From assembly GCA_021797025.1 (NCBI GenBank), contig JAKAAK010000001.1, positions 1 to 38,762 of the forward strand: a DNA stretch of 38,762 bases. Direction: 5' to 3'. The position numbers were made by a program, and so were the translations under genes. The stretch comes from Thermoplasmata archaeon. GTDB taxonomy: Archaea; Thermoplasmatota; Thermoplasmata; Thermoplasmatales; Thermoplasmataceae. Below the pieces are notes generated by a model. That model was not told where the DNA came from. It ran no database searches and saw only the letters and a program-made list of their open reading frames with translations. Shown here piece by piece: positions 7,939 through 17,580 of the stretch (its first letter is position 1; each line of letters begins with the position of its first letter).

Positions 7939-10900
7939 TTAATAATAATCTCCGAGTTCCCTGATTCCGGTCTTTTTTCCAGACAATATGGCGTCAACAA
8001 GCTCCCCTGCAAATTTTATGTTCGTAATCAGGGGAATATCCTTTTTTATCCCAAGGTTCCTTATAGAAAAACCATCACGGATAGACCCGTAGGATTCTGA
8101 GGGTGTGTTAATTATCATCGATATGTCCTCGCTCCTGATTATCTCACTCAAACCGGGAAGTCTCAGGTCTTTTACCCTGTAAACAACAGTTGAAACCACA
8201 CCAGCAGCTTTCAGGCTGCTGTATGTCCCTGGTGTTGCGTAGATCTTAATTCCATTCAGGCTTAATTTTCTGGCTATATCAATTGCCTTTGGCTTGTCAG
8301 AATCCTTCACGGTGATTATAACAGATTTAAGCTCGAAATTATGTTTCATTATGCGTATAACCTTGGACATTGCCTCGTGGAAGGTCTTGCCACAACACAT
8401 GGCTTCGCCAGTTGATTTCATTTCAGGCCCCAGTATAACATCCATATCCCTGAACCTCTTGAATGGAAATACAGGCACCTTGATAAAATATGAGTTTGGT
8501 TCTTTATATGTTATATCAGGCTCGATTCCGATTATGGCCTTTATGCCGTAATCAATCCAGTTTATGCCGGTTGCTTTGGCAACGAATGGAATCGATCTGG
8601 AGGATCTGGCGTTGAGTTCTATTACGTATATTTCTCCATCCTTTACTGCAACCTGCAGATTTGAAAGACCCAGCAAATTAAAGTTAACCCTCAATTTTTC
8701 AACTATATCCTCTATTTTTTTTATCGTTGAGGTTTCTAGGAGATGTGGCCCAAGAACCATTGTAGCATCGCCTGAATGGGTGCCTGCCTCCTCAATATGC
8801 ACAGATATGCCGGCTATAACTGACTTTTTACTGGATGAAATGAAATCTACATCTATTTCTACGGCGTTCTGAAGATATTTGCTCACAAGAACCGGAGAAC
8901 CCGGTCTCTCTATGAACAGTTCACGGACACGTTCCTGAAGTATTCCATAGTCATATATAATATCCATTGCCCTTCCGCCTATGATGAAACTTGACCTGAT
9001 TATAACCGGCAGTTTAATGCTTCCTATTTTTTCCTCAAGCTCATTCATGTTTGAAGCTTCAATAAAATCAGGCTGTTTTATTCGGAGATCTTTAAGGGCG
9101 GCAGAGAATTTTGTCCTCTCCTCAATTCTGAATATATTATCTGGTTGGGTACCTATCACAATATCCTTAAAAATCTTCGAAAGTCCGTCTGCCATATTTT
9201 GGCCTGTTTGCCCGGAGAACTGGATTATGATTCCCTGCGGTTTTTCCACTGAAACTATGTTTGATATATGCTCCAGGGTAATAGGTTCAAAGTAGAGCTT
9301 GTCTGAAATGTCGAAATCTGTTGATACTGTTTCAGGGTTGCTGTTAACCATTATTGCTTCAAAACCCATTTTCCTCAACGAAAGTATGGATTTCACAGCT
9401 CCGTAATCAAATTCTACACCCTGAGAAATCCTGTTAGGGCCTGACCCGATTACCATAATTTTTTTCCTTTGTGCTATCTTATTATCGCTGTATCTATCAT
9501 ATGATGAGTAAAGGTATGAAGTTTCTGATTCAAACTCAGCTGAGCAGGTATCGATGCTTTTATACACAGGAATTATACTTTCTTCCAGCCTGTACTTTAT
9601 TATTTCCAGTACACTGATTTTAGAATAATATGAAATGGTTTCATCTGAGATACCGAGAATTTTCAGGTATTTGATATTTTCAGGCATCTTTCCCGGTTTG
9701 ATTGTTGATATGCCATCGGCTATGTTCCGCATCTTTTCCACAAAAAATTCATCGTAACCCGACAGCTGTGATATTTCCGCAGATGATATGCCCTGAAACA
9801 GGGCGTCAAAAATAGCAAATATTCTCTGATCGTTTGGAATTTTCATTAGTTCACGGGCTTTGTCAGTCGATGTGAACAGTCTCATTGGCACTGCCTGCTT
9901 TATATCCAGCGAAGATATGGACTTCATAAGGGCTTCCTCGAATGTCCTGCCAATTCCCATGGCCTCTCCGATAGACTTCATTTCTATTCCAATTTCCCTT
10001 TTTACCGAGAATTTATCAAAGGGCCATCTTGGAATTTTTACTGTTATGTAATCCATGGAAGGCTCGAATGCAGCGTACGTATTCTTAGTTACAGGATTTT
10101 TTATTTCGTTTATATTATAACCAACTGCAATCTTTGTGGATATTCTTGCTATCGGATATCCTGAAGCCTTGGAAGCAAGTGCAGATGACCTTGATGTTCT
10201 GGGGTTCACCTCCACAACGTAATACTCATTTGTTGCCTGGTTAAGGGCGAACTGTATGTTGCATGATCCAATCACGCCAATTTCATTCACTATGTGTATA
10301 GCTGAAGTTCTTAACTTCTGGTAATCATCGTTGCTTAATGTTAGGGACGGAGTGGTTACAATGCTCTCTCCGGTATGCACACCCATGGGATCCAGATTCT
10401 CCATATTGCATATGGAAATGCAGTTACCTGCATTGTCTCTCATCATTTCATACTCTATTTCTTTCAGTCCGAGAAGTGATTCGTCCAGTTCTACATTATC
10501 ATCATGGACTGAAAAATAGTCATCGCAGTATGAAATTAATTCATCCCGGTTTCTTATTATAACACCACCTGATCCACCGAGTGAAAAGCCTGTTCTAAGT
10601 ATTAATGGGTATTTTTTAATCCCGTCAATCATAGTTCTGTAATTTTCCTTTATAAGTGTATACGAATCGATTATGGGTTCTCCTATCTGCCTCATGAGAT
10701 TGAAGAATTTTTTTCTATCCTCAGCCACCTCAATAGATGTTACAGGAGTACCCAGAACCTTTATTCCGTTTGATTTGAGTATACCAAGTTTGTCAAGCAG
10801 AATTACAAGGTTGAGTCCAACCTGCCCTCCCGTTGAGGGTAGAATTGAATCTATTTTTTCCTTTTTAATTATTTCTATTACACTTTCTGGGTCAACAGGT

Positions 10901-11094
10901 TCTATGTAAATTCTGTCAGCTATTTCAAGGTCGGTCTGTATAGTAGCAGGATTTGAATTAAGCAAAACAGTGCGGATTCCTTCCTCCTTCAGGGCAAGGC
11001 ATGCCTGAGAACCGGAATAATCGAACTCGGCTGCCTGACCGATAACTATGGGACCTGAACCTATGACGAGTGTGCATTTTATATCTATTTTCAT
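7939..11094 (-). CDS. carB: Carbamoyl-phosphate synthase large subunit
   Basis: A 1051-aa protein that makes carbamoyl phosphate for pyrimidines and arginine from bicarbonate, ATP and ammonia delivered by CarA. It shows the internal duplication of the family. The first half starts VIGSGPIVIGQAAEFDYSG and the second restarts with VIGSGPNRISQGVEFDYGA (about residues 547-565). Each half holds an ATP-grasp domain, with GGSGGVIIRNRDEL in the first. The last 120 or so residues form the MGS-like regulatory domain (GIKIYATPGTYSSLKAAGV). An in-frame GTG exists at 11103. I chose ATG 11094 because it is 1 base after the carA stop and has a GGTGA Shine-Dalgarno 5 bases upstream. Confidence 0.97.
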   Translation of the reverse strand: MKIDIKCTLVIGSGPIVIGQAAEFDYSGSQACLALKEEGIRTVLLNSNPATIQTDLEIADRIYIEPVDPESVIEIIKKEKIDSILPSTGGQVGLNLVILLDKLGILKSNGIKVLGTPVTSIEVAEDRKKFFNLMRQIGEPIIDSYTLIKENYRTMIDGIKKYPLILRTGFSLGGSGGVIIRNRDELISYCDDYFSVHDDNVELDESLLGLKEIEYEMMRDNAGNCISICNMENLDPMGVHTGESIVTTPSLTLSNDDYQKLRTSAIHIVNEIGVIGSCNIQFALNQATNEYYVVEVNPRTSRSSALASKASGYPIARISTKIAVGYNINEIKNPVTKNTYAAFEPSMDYITVKIPRWPFDKFSVKREIGIEMKSIGEAMGIGRTFEEALMKSISSLDIKQAVPMRLFTSTDKARELMKIPNDQRIFAIFDALFQGISSAEISQLSGYDEFFVEKMRNIADGISTIKPGKMPENIKYLKILGISDETISYYSKISVLEIIKYRLEESIIPVYKSIDTCSAEFESETSYLYSSYDRYSDNKIAQRKKIMVIGSGPNRISQGVEFDYGAVKSILSLRKMGFEAIMVNSNPETVSTDFDISDKLYFEPITLEHISNIVSVEKPQGIIIQFSGQTGQNMADGLSKIFKDIVIGTQPDNIFRIEERTKFSAALKDLRIKQPDFIEASNMNELEEKIGSIKLPVIIRSSFIIGGRAMDIIYDYGILQERVRELFIERPGSPVLVSKYLQNAVEIDVDFISSSKKSVIAGISVHIEEAGTHSGDATMVLGPHLLETSTIKKIEDIVEKLRVNFNLLGLSNLQVAVKDGEIYVIELNARSSRSIPFVAKATGINWIDYGIKAIIGIEPDITYKEPNSYFIKVPVFPFKRFRDMDVILGPEMKSTGEAMCCGKTFHEAMSKVIRIMKHNFELKSVIITVKDSDKPKAIDIARKLSLNGIKIYATPGTYSSLKAAGVVSTVVYRVKDLRLPGLSEIIRSEDISMIINTPSESYGSIRDGFSIRNLGIKKDIPLITNIKFAGELVDAILSGKKTGIRELGDYY

Positions 11095-11095
11095 A

Positions 11096-12142
11096 TCATT
11101 CACCTACAGCTTCCCTGACCTCATCAAAGAACCACGAACTATCATATGGACCTGGATACGCTTCAGGATGGAACTGCACTGAAAATACAGGCAATTCCCT
11201 GTGCCTGATCATTTCAACCGTACCATCATTTATATCCTGACCCGTAACCGCCAGTCCTGTTCCCGATAATGATTCCTTATTCACTGCATAACCGTGGTTA
11301 TGTGACGTAATATACACTCTATTGCCTATACCAACAGCGTGATTTATCCCACGATGTCCATATTTCATTTTCTCAGTTTTTCCACCAAGGGAAAGCGCGA
11401 TGAGTTGATTGCCCATGCAAACGCCCATTACAGGCATTTCCGAGGCTTTTTCCTTGATAAAAGCCCTCAGCGGTGCCAGTGATTCATGATCCGGATCTCC
11501 CGGCCCGTTAGGGAGGAATATTGCATCATAATGGAATTTGATGGAATAGAAATCATAATTATAAGGAACAATATGGAGTGATGCGATTTCGCTCAGGCGC
11601 TTTACTAAGCTGTTTTTGGTTCCCACATCTATGAACAGGAATTCCTTTTTTCTGCCAGAATTATAATACTGATACTCCTTTCTTGATACTTTAGAAACAA
11701 GATCCAGCTGCATAGTATCCTGAAAATTATCTGGAAATTCATTTTTATTACTGATATGAGCTCTCACGGTACCGTGTTTTCTGATTTTCTCCACAAGTTC
11801 TCTGGTATCTATTCCATCTATTGCAGGAATTTTATTTGCCTTCAGAAATTCATTGAATTCGATTCCATGGTTCCCGCCCTGCAGTAAAATGTGCGCATCC
11901 TTTGTTATAAGTCCGGAAACCTGTACTTTATCTGACTCCATATGTTCCATGCTCACACTGTAATTTGCAATCTCAGGAAAGGCAAAGATCAGAATTTGCC
12001 CGGCATATGATGGGTCAGTAATTGTTTCTAAATATCCAGACATTGATGTGGTAAAAACAAGTTCACCGTCTGTATCACCATCATAGCCATATCCATAACC
12101 CTCATAGACCGTGCCATCTTCAAGTAACAAGTATTTTTTCAT
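11096..12142 (-). CDS. carA: Carbamoyl-phosphate synthase small (glutaminase) subunit
   Basis: A 348-aa subunit that hydrolyses glutamine and feeds ammonia to CarB. The N-terminal CarA domain begins LLLEDGTVYEGYGYGYDG. The C-terminal class I glutamine amidotransferase has the nucleophile cysteine in GVCMGNQLIALSLGG and the His-Glu pair in SVQFHPEAYPGPYDSSWFF. The residue after the nucleophile-turn glycine is Asn, where the bacterial enzyme usually has His (GICLGHQ). The rest of the triad is intact, so activity is expected. It is the first gene of the carAB unit and lies immediately before carB. Confidence 0.96.
   Translation of the reverse strand: MKKYLLLEDGTVYEGYGYGYDGDTDGELVFTTSMSGYLETITDPSYAGQILIFAFPEIANYSVSMEHMESDKVQVSGLITKDAHILLQGGNHGIEFNEFLKANKIPAIDGIDTRELVEKIRKHGTVRAHISNKNEFPDNFQDTMQLDLVSKVSRKEYQYYNSGRKKEFLFIDVGTKNSLVKRLSEIASLHIVPYNYDFYSIKFHYDAIFLPNGPGDPDHESLAPLRAFIKEKASEMPVMGVCMGNQLIALSLGGKTEKMKYGHRGINHAVGIGNRVYITSHNHGYAVNKESLSGTGLAVTGQDINDGTVEMIRHRELPVFSVQFHPEAYPGPYDSSWFFDEVREAVGE
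11100..11104 (-). promoter_or_regulatory. GGTGA ribosome binding site deciding the carB start
   Basis: GGTGA at the end of carA precedes ATG 11094 by 5 bases. It would overlap the alternative GTG at 11103, so it favours the ATG start. Confidence 0.6.
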
Positions 12143-12335
12143 TTAAACCTTAAAAAACCTAATCTCAACATATGATATATTATTTTTCATTATATTTTAT
12201 AATTATCTTGCTGTAACTGTTAATGAATTGCAAAAAATATATAATATATAATTTAAACTAAATTCGTTTATATTTACGACATTACTGACATTGATAATAA
12301 CATTAAGTTAATAAACAGTTTTTTAATAAACATTT

Positions 12336-13013
12336 ATGAAAGTTATTGCAGCTCCTGGACCGGTTTGCTACCCATTAGTGGCAGCCATGATGGAAAGAAA
12401 GGATATAGAAATAGAATTCAAAAAATCTTCCGATATGGGAGATAAAAAGCCCGATGTTGTGCTTGATTCCACTGTTTCCCTTGTAAAAAGTGGATTGCCA
12501 ATAGATTATGTGACAATTGAAAACCTATCCAGGGTCGCTCCGAAGCTCGGCTATAAAATAGGAATGACCAGAAAGGGTGGTGCCTCTGATATACTCTTCA
12601 GGGCGTACGTTGGCGAAACTGGCAAGGATGTAAAAATACAGTATTTCGAGGGCATGGGTGAGCTCATGGACGCAATGAATGGTAACCAGGTGGATACAGT
12701 AGTAGTGCCTGCAATGGACAGTGCCGGAATAAGTATAGAGGAATACTTCAAGAAAAACAACATAGTTATCCCTGGAAGTTGCGGTGCCACGGTGTACAGT
12801 AGCGAGAAGGACTTCGTGGATGCTTATAATTTGGGAATAAAACTTATCAGAGAAAAACCAGAAGAAGCCGCTAAATTTATTGTGGCCCATTTGCCAATGC
12901 AATTCCCGGAACAATTTATAGTGAATACTATGAAAAACTCCGATCTTAATGTGCATAAACCGGGAAATTATGATGAATTCGCGAGATTGGTAAAAAAATA
13001 TTCGTCAGAATGA
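12336..13013 (+). CDS. Cytosolic solute-binding-like protein (possibly DUF3834)
   Basis: A 225-aa protein with the look of a periplasmic-binding-protein type II fold: a first strand KVIAAPGPVCYPLVAAMM, KIGMTRKGGASDILFRAY near residues 75-92, then a hinge and a second lobe (VDTVVVPAMDSAGISIEE). It has no signal peptide, lipobox or membrane segment, so it should stay in the cytosol and probably binds a small anionic ligand. It resembles, from memory, the archaeal family DUF3834; I cannot confirm this. It is followed 79 bases later by an HTH-ACT protein in the same direction and is divergent from carAB, which hints at a metabolite-sensing role. The 193-base gap before it is AT-rich and holds the two divergent promoters. 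Confidence 0.75.
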   Translation: MKVIAAPGPVCYPLVAAMMERKDIEIEFKKSSDMGDKKPDVVLDSTVSLVKSGLPIDYVTIENLSRVAPKLGYKIGMTRKGGASDILFRAYVGETGKDVKIQYFEGMGELMDAMNGNQVDTVVVPAMDSAGISIEEYFKKNNIVIPGSCGATVYSSEKDFVDAYNLGIKLIREKPEEAAKFIVAHLPMQFPEQFIVNTMKNSDLNVHKPGNYDEFARLVKKYSSE

Positions 13014-13092
13014 GATAAAATTCTTAAAAAGAACAAATAGTTTTAATTTGTTTTATTGAATTATTATATACTTAATTCACATTAGAGGTTTT

Positions 13093-13605
13093 ATGTGGGA
13101 CTACATCAATGAAATATTCGAGGGATATCCGGCTGAAATGAAGGTTATACAGAGAATGACAGAAATTGGGATATCTGTAAAAATATTATATGACGAGCCA
13201 AAGCTGTTCTGTGATGAAATAGAGATAAAGCCTAATTCCATTGCAAGGGCATATCATGTTGATAGAAGGGTAATTGTAAATCTTATTCAGAAAGTTATCA
13301 GTGATAAGAAACTTTATGAATTTTTCAGCAACCTTTCGCCTGTTTCAAATTTTGAAAATTCAGGGTCAAAAATTGGTTTTGGAGTTATAGAGATTATTCC
13401 CGTTGATGCTTCAAAACCTGGAATAATATCCGGGGTGATGAATATTCTTGCAAACAATAATATTTCTGTTAGGCAGGTAATCACAGATGACCCGGACCTC
13501 ATAGACAATCCCAGGGCAATAGTAGTAACAACCGAAGCTGTTACTGGTACAGTGCTCAACGAAATAAAAAAAGTTAACGGTGTAAAGGCTGTTCTTTTAC
13601 TTTAA
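13093..13605 (+). CDS. Predicted amino-acid metabolism regulator with ACT domain
   Basis: A 170-aa protein of the archaeal group annotated as predicted regulator of amino acid metabolism. Residues about 45-72 (KPNSIARAYHVDRRVIVNLI) read as a helix-turn-helix. Residues about 90-170 form an ACT domain, with VIEIIPVDASKPGIISGVMN and the final strand [15 protein letters not shown] domains bind amino acids and switch the partner domain. A GAGGT stands 4-5 bases before ATG 13093, and a TATA-like ttattatata lies at 13061-13070. The 3' end overlaps the convergent purK end by 4 bases. Targets are unknown. Confidence 0.82.
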   Translation: MWDYINEIFEGYPAEMKVIQRMTEIGISVKILYDEPKLFCDEIEIKPNSIARAYHVDRRVIVNLIQKVISDKKLYEFFSNLSPVSNFENSGSKIGFGVIEIIPVDASKPGIISGVMNILANNNISVRQVITDDPDLIDNPRAIVVTTEAVTGTVLNEIKKVNGVKAVLLL

Positions 13606-14678
13606 ATAAAATCTTTCAGATTATCTCCATATAATATGCCCATTATTTCCTTTATTTTTTCCTGAACTTCCACGTATGTATCGCCGTAAACGTTAACATG
13701 TCCCATCTTTCTCTTGCGCCTGACCTCATTTTTATGATACCAGTATAAATTAGTTTTACCAAGTTCCAGGATTCTGGATATCTTTCCATCCACACCAGTG
13801 CCTATAATGTTTACAATGCCTGAGGGTACAAAAAGGTCTGGTCTTACAGCATCCATTCCCGACACCGCAAGTATATGCTCCTCAAACTGTGAAATTGAAC
13901 TCCCGGTAAGGGTATGATGGCCGGTGTTGTGTACTCTTGGTGCATATTCATTTATTATCACATTATCATTCTTTACGTAGTATTCAATGCCCATAACACC
14001 TATATATTCAAGAGATTCCATGAGCCTTTTTGCTATATCAATCATTTCAAGGGTATTTTTTACTGGAGATATGTTGTATATGAGAATACCATTCTGGTTA
14101 TAATTAAAGGAGGGTTCAAAATTGTAAAACTTTCCCTTTTGATCCCTAACAGCAATTATAGAGGCTTCATAATCATAATCGATGAATTCCTCTATTACAT
14201 ATGGCATATCTGGATGATTTTCATATTCTGTATCAGGATTTATATAATACTGGTTTTTCCCATCATATCCGCCCATGCAACTTTTTATTACGGCTTTGTG
14301 AAATAATTTCGCCTTGCCAAATGCTTCTTTGTAGGTTTCAGCATATTTATAATTGGCTATGGGAAAATTATGCTCATTGAGGAATTTTTTTTCTAGTGAC
14401 CTGTCTTTTTTTAGCTCAACAGCTTTCTTTGACGGGCGCAATTTACCCTGCTCTTCAGCGTAATCAAGAATTTCACTGCTTATATGTTCGAATTCGTATG
14501 TAACATAATCACAGGCATCCACAAATTCTTTATAATCTGAAACATCGTAGAATTTATCAGCTATCTCTGAAGATGGCCCTCTGTTATCATCTATTACATA
14601 AAATTCTATAGGATACCTCCGCATTGCGTTTATCATCATGTATCCCAGCTGACCTGATCCAATAATTCCTATTTTCAT
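13602..14678 (-). CDS. purK: N5-carboxyaminoimidazole ribonucleotide synthase
   Basis: A 358-aa ATP-grasp enzyme that carboxylates AIR with bicarbonate and ATP to N5-CAIR in purine synthesis. The N-terminal pre-ATP-grasp motif is [14 protein letters not shown]. Further motifs are [15 protein letters not shown] (about residues 130-144), the ATP lid region [18 protein letters not shown], and [14 protein letters not shown] (about 248-261), which is diagnostic of PurK. The start ATG overlaps the purE stop by 4 bases, so purE and purK are coupled in the order E then K. Confidence 0.96.
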   Translation of the reverse strand: MKIGIIGSGQLGYMMINAMRRYPIEFYVIDDNRGPSSEIADKFYDVSDYKEFVDACDYVTYEFEHISSEILDYAEEQGKLRPSKKAVELKKDRSLEKKFLNEHNFPIANYKYAETYKEAFGKAKLFHKAVIKSCMGGYDGKNQYYINPDTEYENHPDMPYVIEEFIDYDYEASIIAVRDQKGKFYNFEPSFNYNQNGILIYNISPVKNTLEMIDIAKRLMESLEYIGVMGIEYYVKNDNVIINEYAPRVHNTGHHTLTGSSISQFEEHILAVSGMDAVRPDLFVPSGIVNIIGTGVDGKISRILELGKTNLYWYHKNEVRRKRKMGHVNVYGDTYVEVQEKIKEIMGILYGDNLKDFI

Positions 14679-15142
14679 AATTTATCACTGAGTACAGAAT
14701 CTCTTTGCTTTGATACGAAGTCATCAAGCATTTCCCTGATCTTTGGATATTTTATTGATAGAATTCTAAGGGCAAGCAAAGCTGCGTTTCGAGCTCCATT
14801 GATTGACACAGTCGCAACCGGTACCCCGGGGGGCATCTGAACAATGGAAAGCAATGAATCCATTCCATTAAGTGATTTTGACTGAATAGGAACACCTATT
14901 ACCGGAAGTGTTGTCATAGCTGCCACCATACCGGGCAGATGTGCTGCTCCTCCTGCACCTGCTATTATTACCTCTATATTGTTCTTTATTGCGTCCTGTG
15001 CATACTGGAGCATAAACTCAGGTGTCCTGTGAGCTGAAACCACCCGGTATTCAACCTCAATGCCAAAATTCTTTAATTCTTCCACAGCTGTCTCCATTAC
15101 AGGAAAATCTGTTTTGCTTCCCATGATTACTGCCACTTTCAT
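14675..15142 (-). CDS. purE: N5-CAIR mutase
   Basis: A 155-aa class I PurE that converts N5-CAIR, the PurK product, to CAIR. Family motifs are [12 protein letters not shown] (about residues 5-16), [10 protein letters not shown] (about 39-48), [18 protein letters not shown] (about 60-77) and [26 protein letters not shown] split around 81-106. It is the first gene of the unit and overlaps purK by 4 bases. A TATA box lies 19-28 bases upstream, with no leader. Confidence 0.97.
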   Translation of the reverse strand: MKVAVIMGSKTDFPVMETAVEELKNFGIEVEYRVVSAHRTPEFMLQYAQDAIKNNIEVIIAGAGGAAHLPGMVAAMTTLPVIGVPIQSKSLNGMDSLLSIVQMPPGVPVATVSINGARNAALLALRILSIKYPKIREMLDDFVSKQRDSVLSDKL

Positions 15143-15160
15143 AATGGATTATAGAGACGA

Positions 15161-15170
15161 TATTTATAAA
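15161..15170 (-). promoter_or_regulatory. TATA box of purEK
   Basis: TTTATAAATA on the minus strand is centred about 24 bp upstream of the purE ATG, which fits a leaderless start. It lies in the 40-base gap after the reductase gene, so purEK has its own promoter. Confidence 0.55.
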
Positions 15171-15182
15171 AATTTAGAAAAA

Positions 15183-16826
15183 CTAAAGAAAATAACTTTC
15201 GTTCCTTAATATATATGCCTCAATAGCTCTTCTTCCACTCTTCATAGCCTCCAGAATATCATACTGATTTTTGTCATATAATTTTATATCGTATGAGTCA
15301 AGATCCATGAACTCAATGCCCGCTTTTTCTGCTATTTTCCGGTATCCCGGTATTCTTGACCGCTCAAGTGAGTTTAAGGAACGGTTGCTCATTATTACAT
15401 GATTCCTGGCTGCGATAATTAAAGCATCATCAAAGTATCTATATATATTAGTATCAATATTTATATCGCCATTATTTCTAATATCTGGATAAACTTTATC
15501 AGGTGTGCATATTATACCGCTATCCTGTGATTCATACCTAACCTCTACCTTATATCTTTTCAGCATGGTCCTATAATATTCAATCAGTGGCATAAAATCT
15601 TTTTTCTTATATTCATCTATGATTTCATTGAACTGCCCGCCCAGGGAGTATTTTTCATAAATTACCGGTTTTAATCCCAGTTTTACAGCATAAAGAGATG
15701 CTTCCAGTCCTTTTATACCGGCACCGACTATGATAATCTCTCCACGGTATTTGCGGTGATTATATTCGGTTAACTCTAGACCAGTATAAGGATTTATCGT
15801 GCATCTGACCTCAGAATTCGACAGGTTTCTGCATGCCTGATTACATCTAATGCATGGCCTGTACGGAATTGAGTTCTGTAGTTTGAAAGGTGTATATGGA
15901 TCAGCGAGAGCCTGCCTTCCCAAAACGACGAAATCTGAGACGTTCAGAGCTTTTTCTGCATCCTGGAGGGAATTTATGGATCCGACAAGCATGGTACTAA
16001 TATTCAACTTTCTCCTGAGTTTTTCTCCTATATGCATATGGTCATAGTAGAACGATGCTGAAGAACCCGGAGGTGCAAATCTTCCAGCAGAGAAGTGAAC
16101 ATAATCAATATTCTTCAATGAGGATGCAATTTCAATTCCGTAGTGAGCACCATAGCCATCCGCATCATCCTCGTAAAGACTCAATCTGATTCCAACAGGA
16201 ATATCGACCTTTCTTCTTATATTCGATGTGATTTCATTAATTATTCTTACTCTATTTTCAACGGATCCGCCGTATTCATCAGTTCGGTTGTTCAGTGCAG
16301 GCGATATGAATTCCTGAAAAAGGTATCCGTGTGCGCCATGGAGCTCTATGCCATCAAATCCTGCCCTGGCAGATATTTCGGCTGCATTTACGAATTTTTC
16401 TTCAACTTCCTTTATATCGTCAAAAGACATTTCGACAGGAGTGGTTCCAAGATAGTCAACACTGGACGGGGCGAATACTTTACCCTCATTATAGTGCGGA
16501 TTTGCCTTTCCTCCCGCATGGACCAGCTGTACAAAAATCTTTGAACCGGATGCGTGGATTCTTTCAGTAAGCCTGGATAGTTTAGGAATTTGCTCCCTTT
16601 TAAAAATGCCCATCTCATTGGGTGATCCCTTCCCGTTGGAGGAATCAACGTATGCATACTCCGTTATGATGAGACCGAAACCACCTCTTGCACGTTCATT
16701 CAGATATGCAATGTGGTTATCATTTGTTGTACCATCAATATTACATAAATTTGAAATCATCGGTGCCATGACAAATCTATTTTTGAGTTCAACATTTCCT
16801 ATTGTGCCTCTTTCAAAAGGGTTCAT
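15183..16826 (-). CDS. Old Yellow Enzyme-family NADH:flavin oxidoreductase with shortened C-terminal flavin domain
   Basis: A 547-aa multidomain reductase like 2,4-dienoyl-CoA reductase or enoate reductase. Residues 1 to about 320 are the FMN-binding TIM barrel (IGNVELKNRFVMAPM, FVQLVHAGGKA, FDGIELHGAHGYLFQEF, DFVVLGRQALADPYTP). Next come four cluster cysteines in CIRCNQACRNLSNSEVRC, as in the [4Fe-4S] members. A second nucleotide-binding domain begins with EIIIVGAGIKGLEASLYA near residue 365. Full relatives are usually about 640-680 aa. This protein is shorter, and I see no clear NAD(P)H Rossmann motif, so the C-terminal part looks reduced. The substrate is unknown. A TATA-like ttttttatat lies upstream at 16841-16850. 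Confidence 0.88.
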   Translation of the reverse strand: MNPFERGTIGNVELKNRFVMAPMISNLCNIDGTTNDNHIAYLNERARGGFGLIITEYAYVDSSNGKGSPNEMGIFKREQIPKLSRLTERIHASGSKIFVQLVHAGGKANPHYNEGKVFAPSSVDYLGTTPVEMSFDDIKEVEEKFVNAAEISARAGFDGIELHGAHGYLFQEFISPALNNRTDEYGGSVENRVRIINEITSNIRRKVDIPVGIRLSLYEDDADGYGAHYGIEIASSLKNIDYVHFSAGRFAPPGSSASFYYDHMHIGEKLRRKLNISTMLVGSINSLQDAEKALNVSDFVVLGRQALADPYTPFKLQNSIPYRPCIRCNQACRNLSNSEVRCTINPYTGLELTEYNHRKYRGEIIIVGAGIKGLEASLYAVKLGLKPVIYEKYSLGGQFNEIIDEYKKKDFMPLIEYYRTMLKRYKVEVRYESQDSGIICTPDKVYPDIRNNGDINIDTNIYRYFDDALIIAARNHVIMSNRSLNSLERSRIPGYRKIAEKAGIEFMDLDSYDIKLYDKNQYDILEAMKSGRRAIEAYILRNESYFL

Positions 16827-16890
16827 CGTTCATTAGCAGTATATAAAAAATAAAGTTTTTGTGGATAAAAAATATTCAAAATTTTAAAAT

Positions 16891-17457
16891 TTAATTTATG
16901 ATAACTGATGCGCTCATGTTGAATGTATGGCTACTCATCTGAATATTATTAGACAGATTGAAATCCGTTACCATGGATGTAGTAGCGTGTGCTGAAACTA
17001 TGAGAGGGTGAACAAAGACCACAACTGCGAATGCATGTGCCAGATGTAGGCTCATACTAGTTGAGCTCGAAAAGTTGAGATACCCTCCCTTTATATACAC
17101 TGAAACACTTTTTATATATATTTTCATCATGTTGTAGCTACCAGCGTGTACTGAAAGGTTGGACAGAAATGCTGCATTGCTGGCATTGATATCCATTATA
17201 TTAACGGTTTTATCATGCAGTGAGTAATTTGTCCACCCGGTGGAATTGGAAGATGCCTTATCAGAATGCAGTGCAATGGCGCTGAATGTAACATTTACAT
17301 CTAAAATTCCTGTAATACTCGGCGGAGTATCTGCTGCGCTTACTTTCAATGTGCCAGTCGTTTCATAATGGTAGGCATAATATCCTCCACCTGCAACAAC
17401 TGCAACTATAATTACAATTACGATTACCGACATTAACTTATTCGATTTCATAATCAT
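16891..17457 (-). CDS. Membrane-anchored exported protein, DUF4382-like
   Basis: A 188-aa protein with an N-terminal membrane helix, MSVIVIVIIVAVVAGGGYYA (about residues 9-28). The exterior domain is rich in Ser, Asn and Thr. It has the pattern of DUF4382: a strand with NVTFSAIALHSDKA, then WTNYSLHDKTVNIMDINA, then LSVHAGSYNMMKIYIKSVSV, corresponding to the conserved leucine strand and the AG-Y turn. A hydrophobic stretch AHAFAVVVFVHPLIVSAHAT follows. The function of this domain is not known; the protein is likely held on the outer face of the membrane. ATG 17457 and ATG 17451 are both possible. It stands alone between the reductase and the divergent gamma-glutamyltransferase. Confidence 0.75.
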   Translation of the reverse strand: MIMKSNKLMSVIVIVIIVAVVAGGGYYAYHYETTGTLKVSAADTPPSITGILDVNVTFSAIALHSDKASSNSTGWTNYSLHDKTVNIMDINASNAAFLSNLSVHAGSYNMMKIYIKSVSVYIKGGYLNFSSSTSMSLHLAHAFAVVVFVHPLIVSAHATTSMVTDFNLSNNIQMSSHTFNMSASVIIN

Positions 17458-17550
17458 TATGCTAAAAATTTATACTTAAACTTTTGCAGATAGTATGATT
17501 GATAAAATATTTTCATTAAGAACAATTCCGCCACTCTTATCATTGAAATT

Positions 17551-17559
17551 ATTTAAATA
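17551..17559 (+). promoter_or_regulatory. TATA box of the gamma-glutamyltransferase gene
   Basis: ATTTAAATA is centred 26 bp upstream of ATG 17581, a textbook leaderless position. No Shine-Dalgarno is present. Confidence 0.55.
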
Positions 17560-17580
17560 GTTAGAGTAAATATTTATTTT

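Noticed and set aside
11433..11450. CarA nucleophile motif GVCMGNQ instead of GICLGHQ
   Set aside because: The nucleophile Cys and the catalytic His-Glu pair are intact; the His position varies in the family, so no functional loss is claimed.
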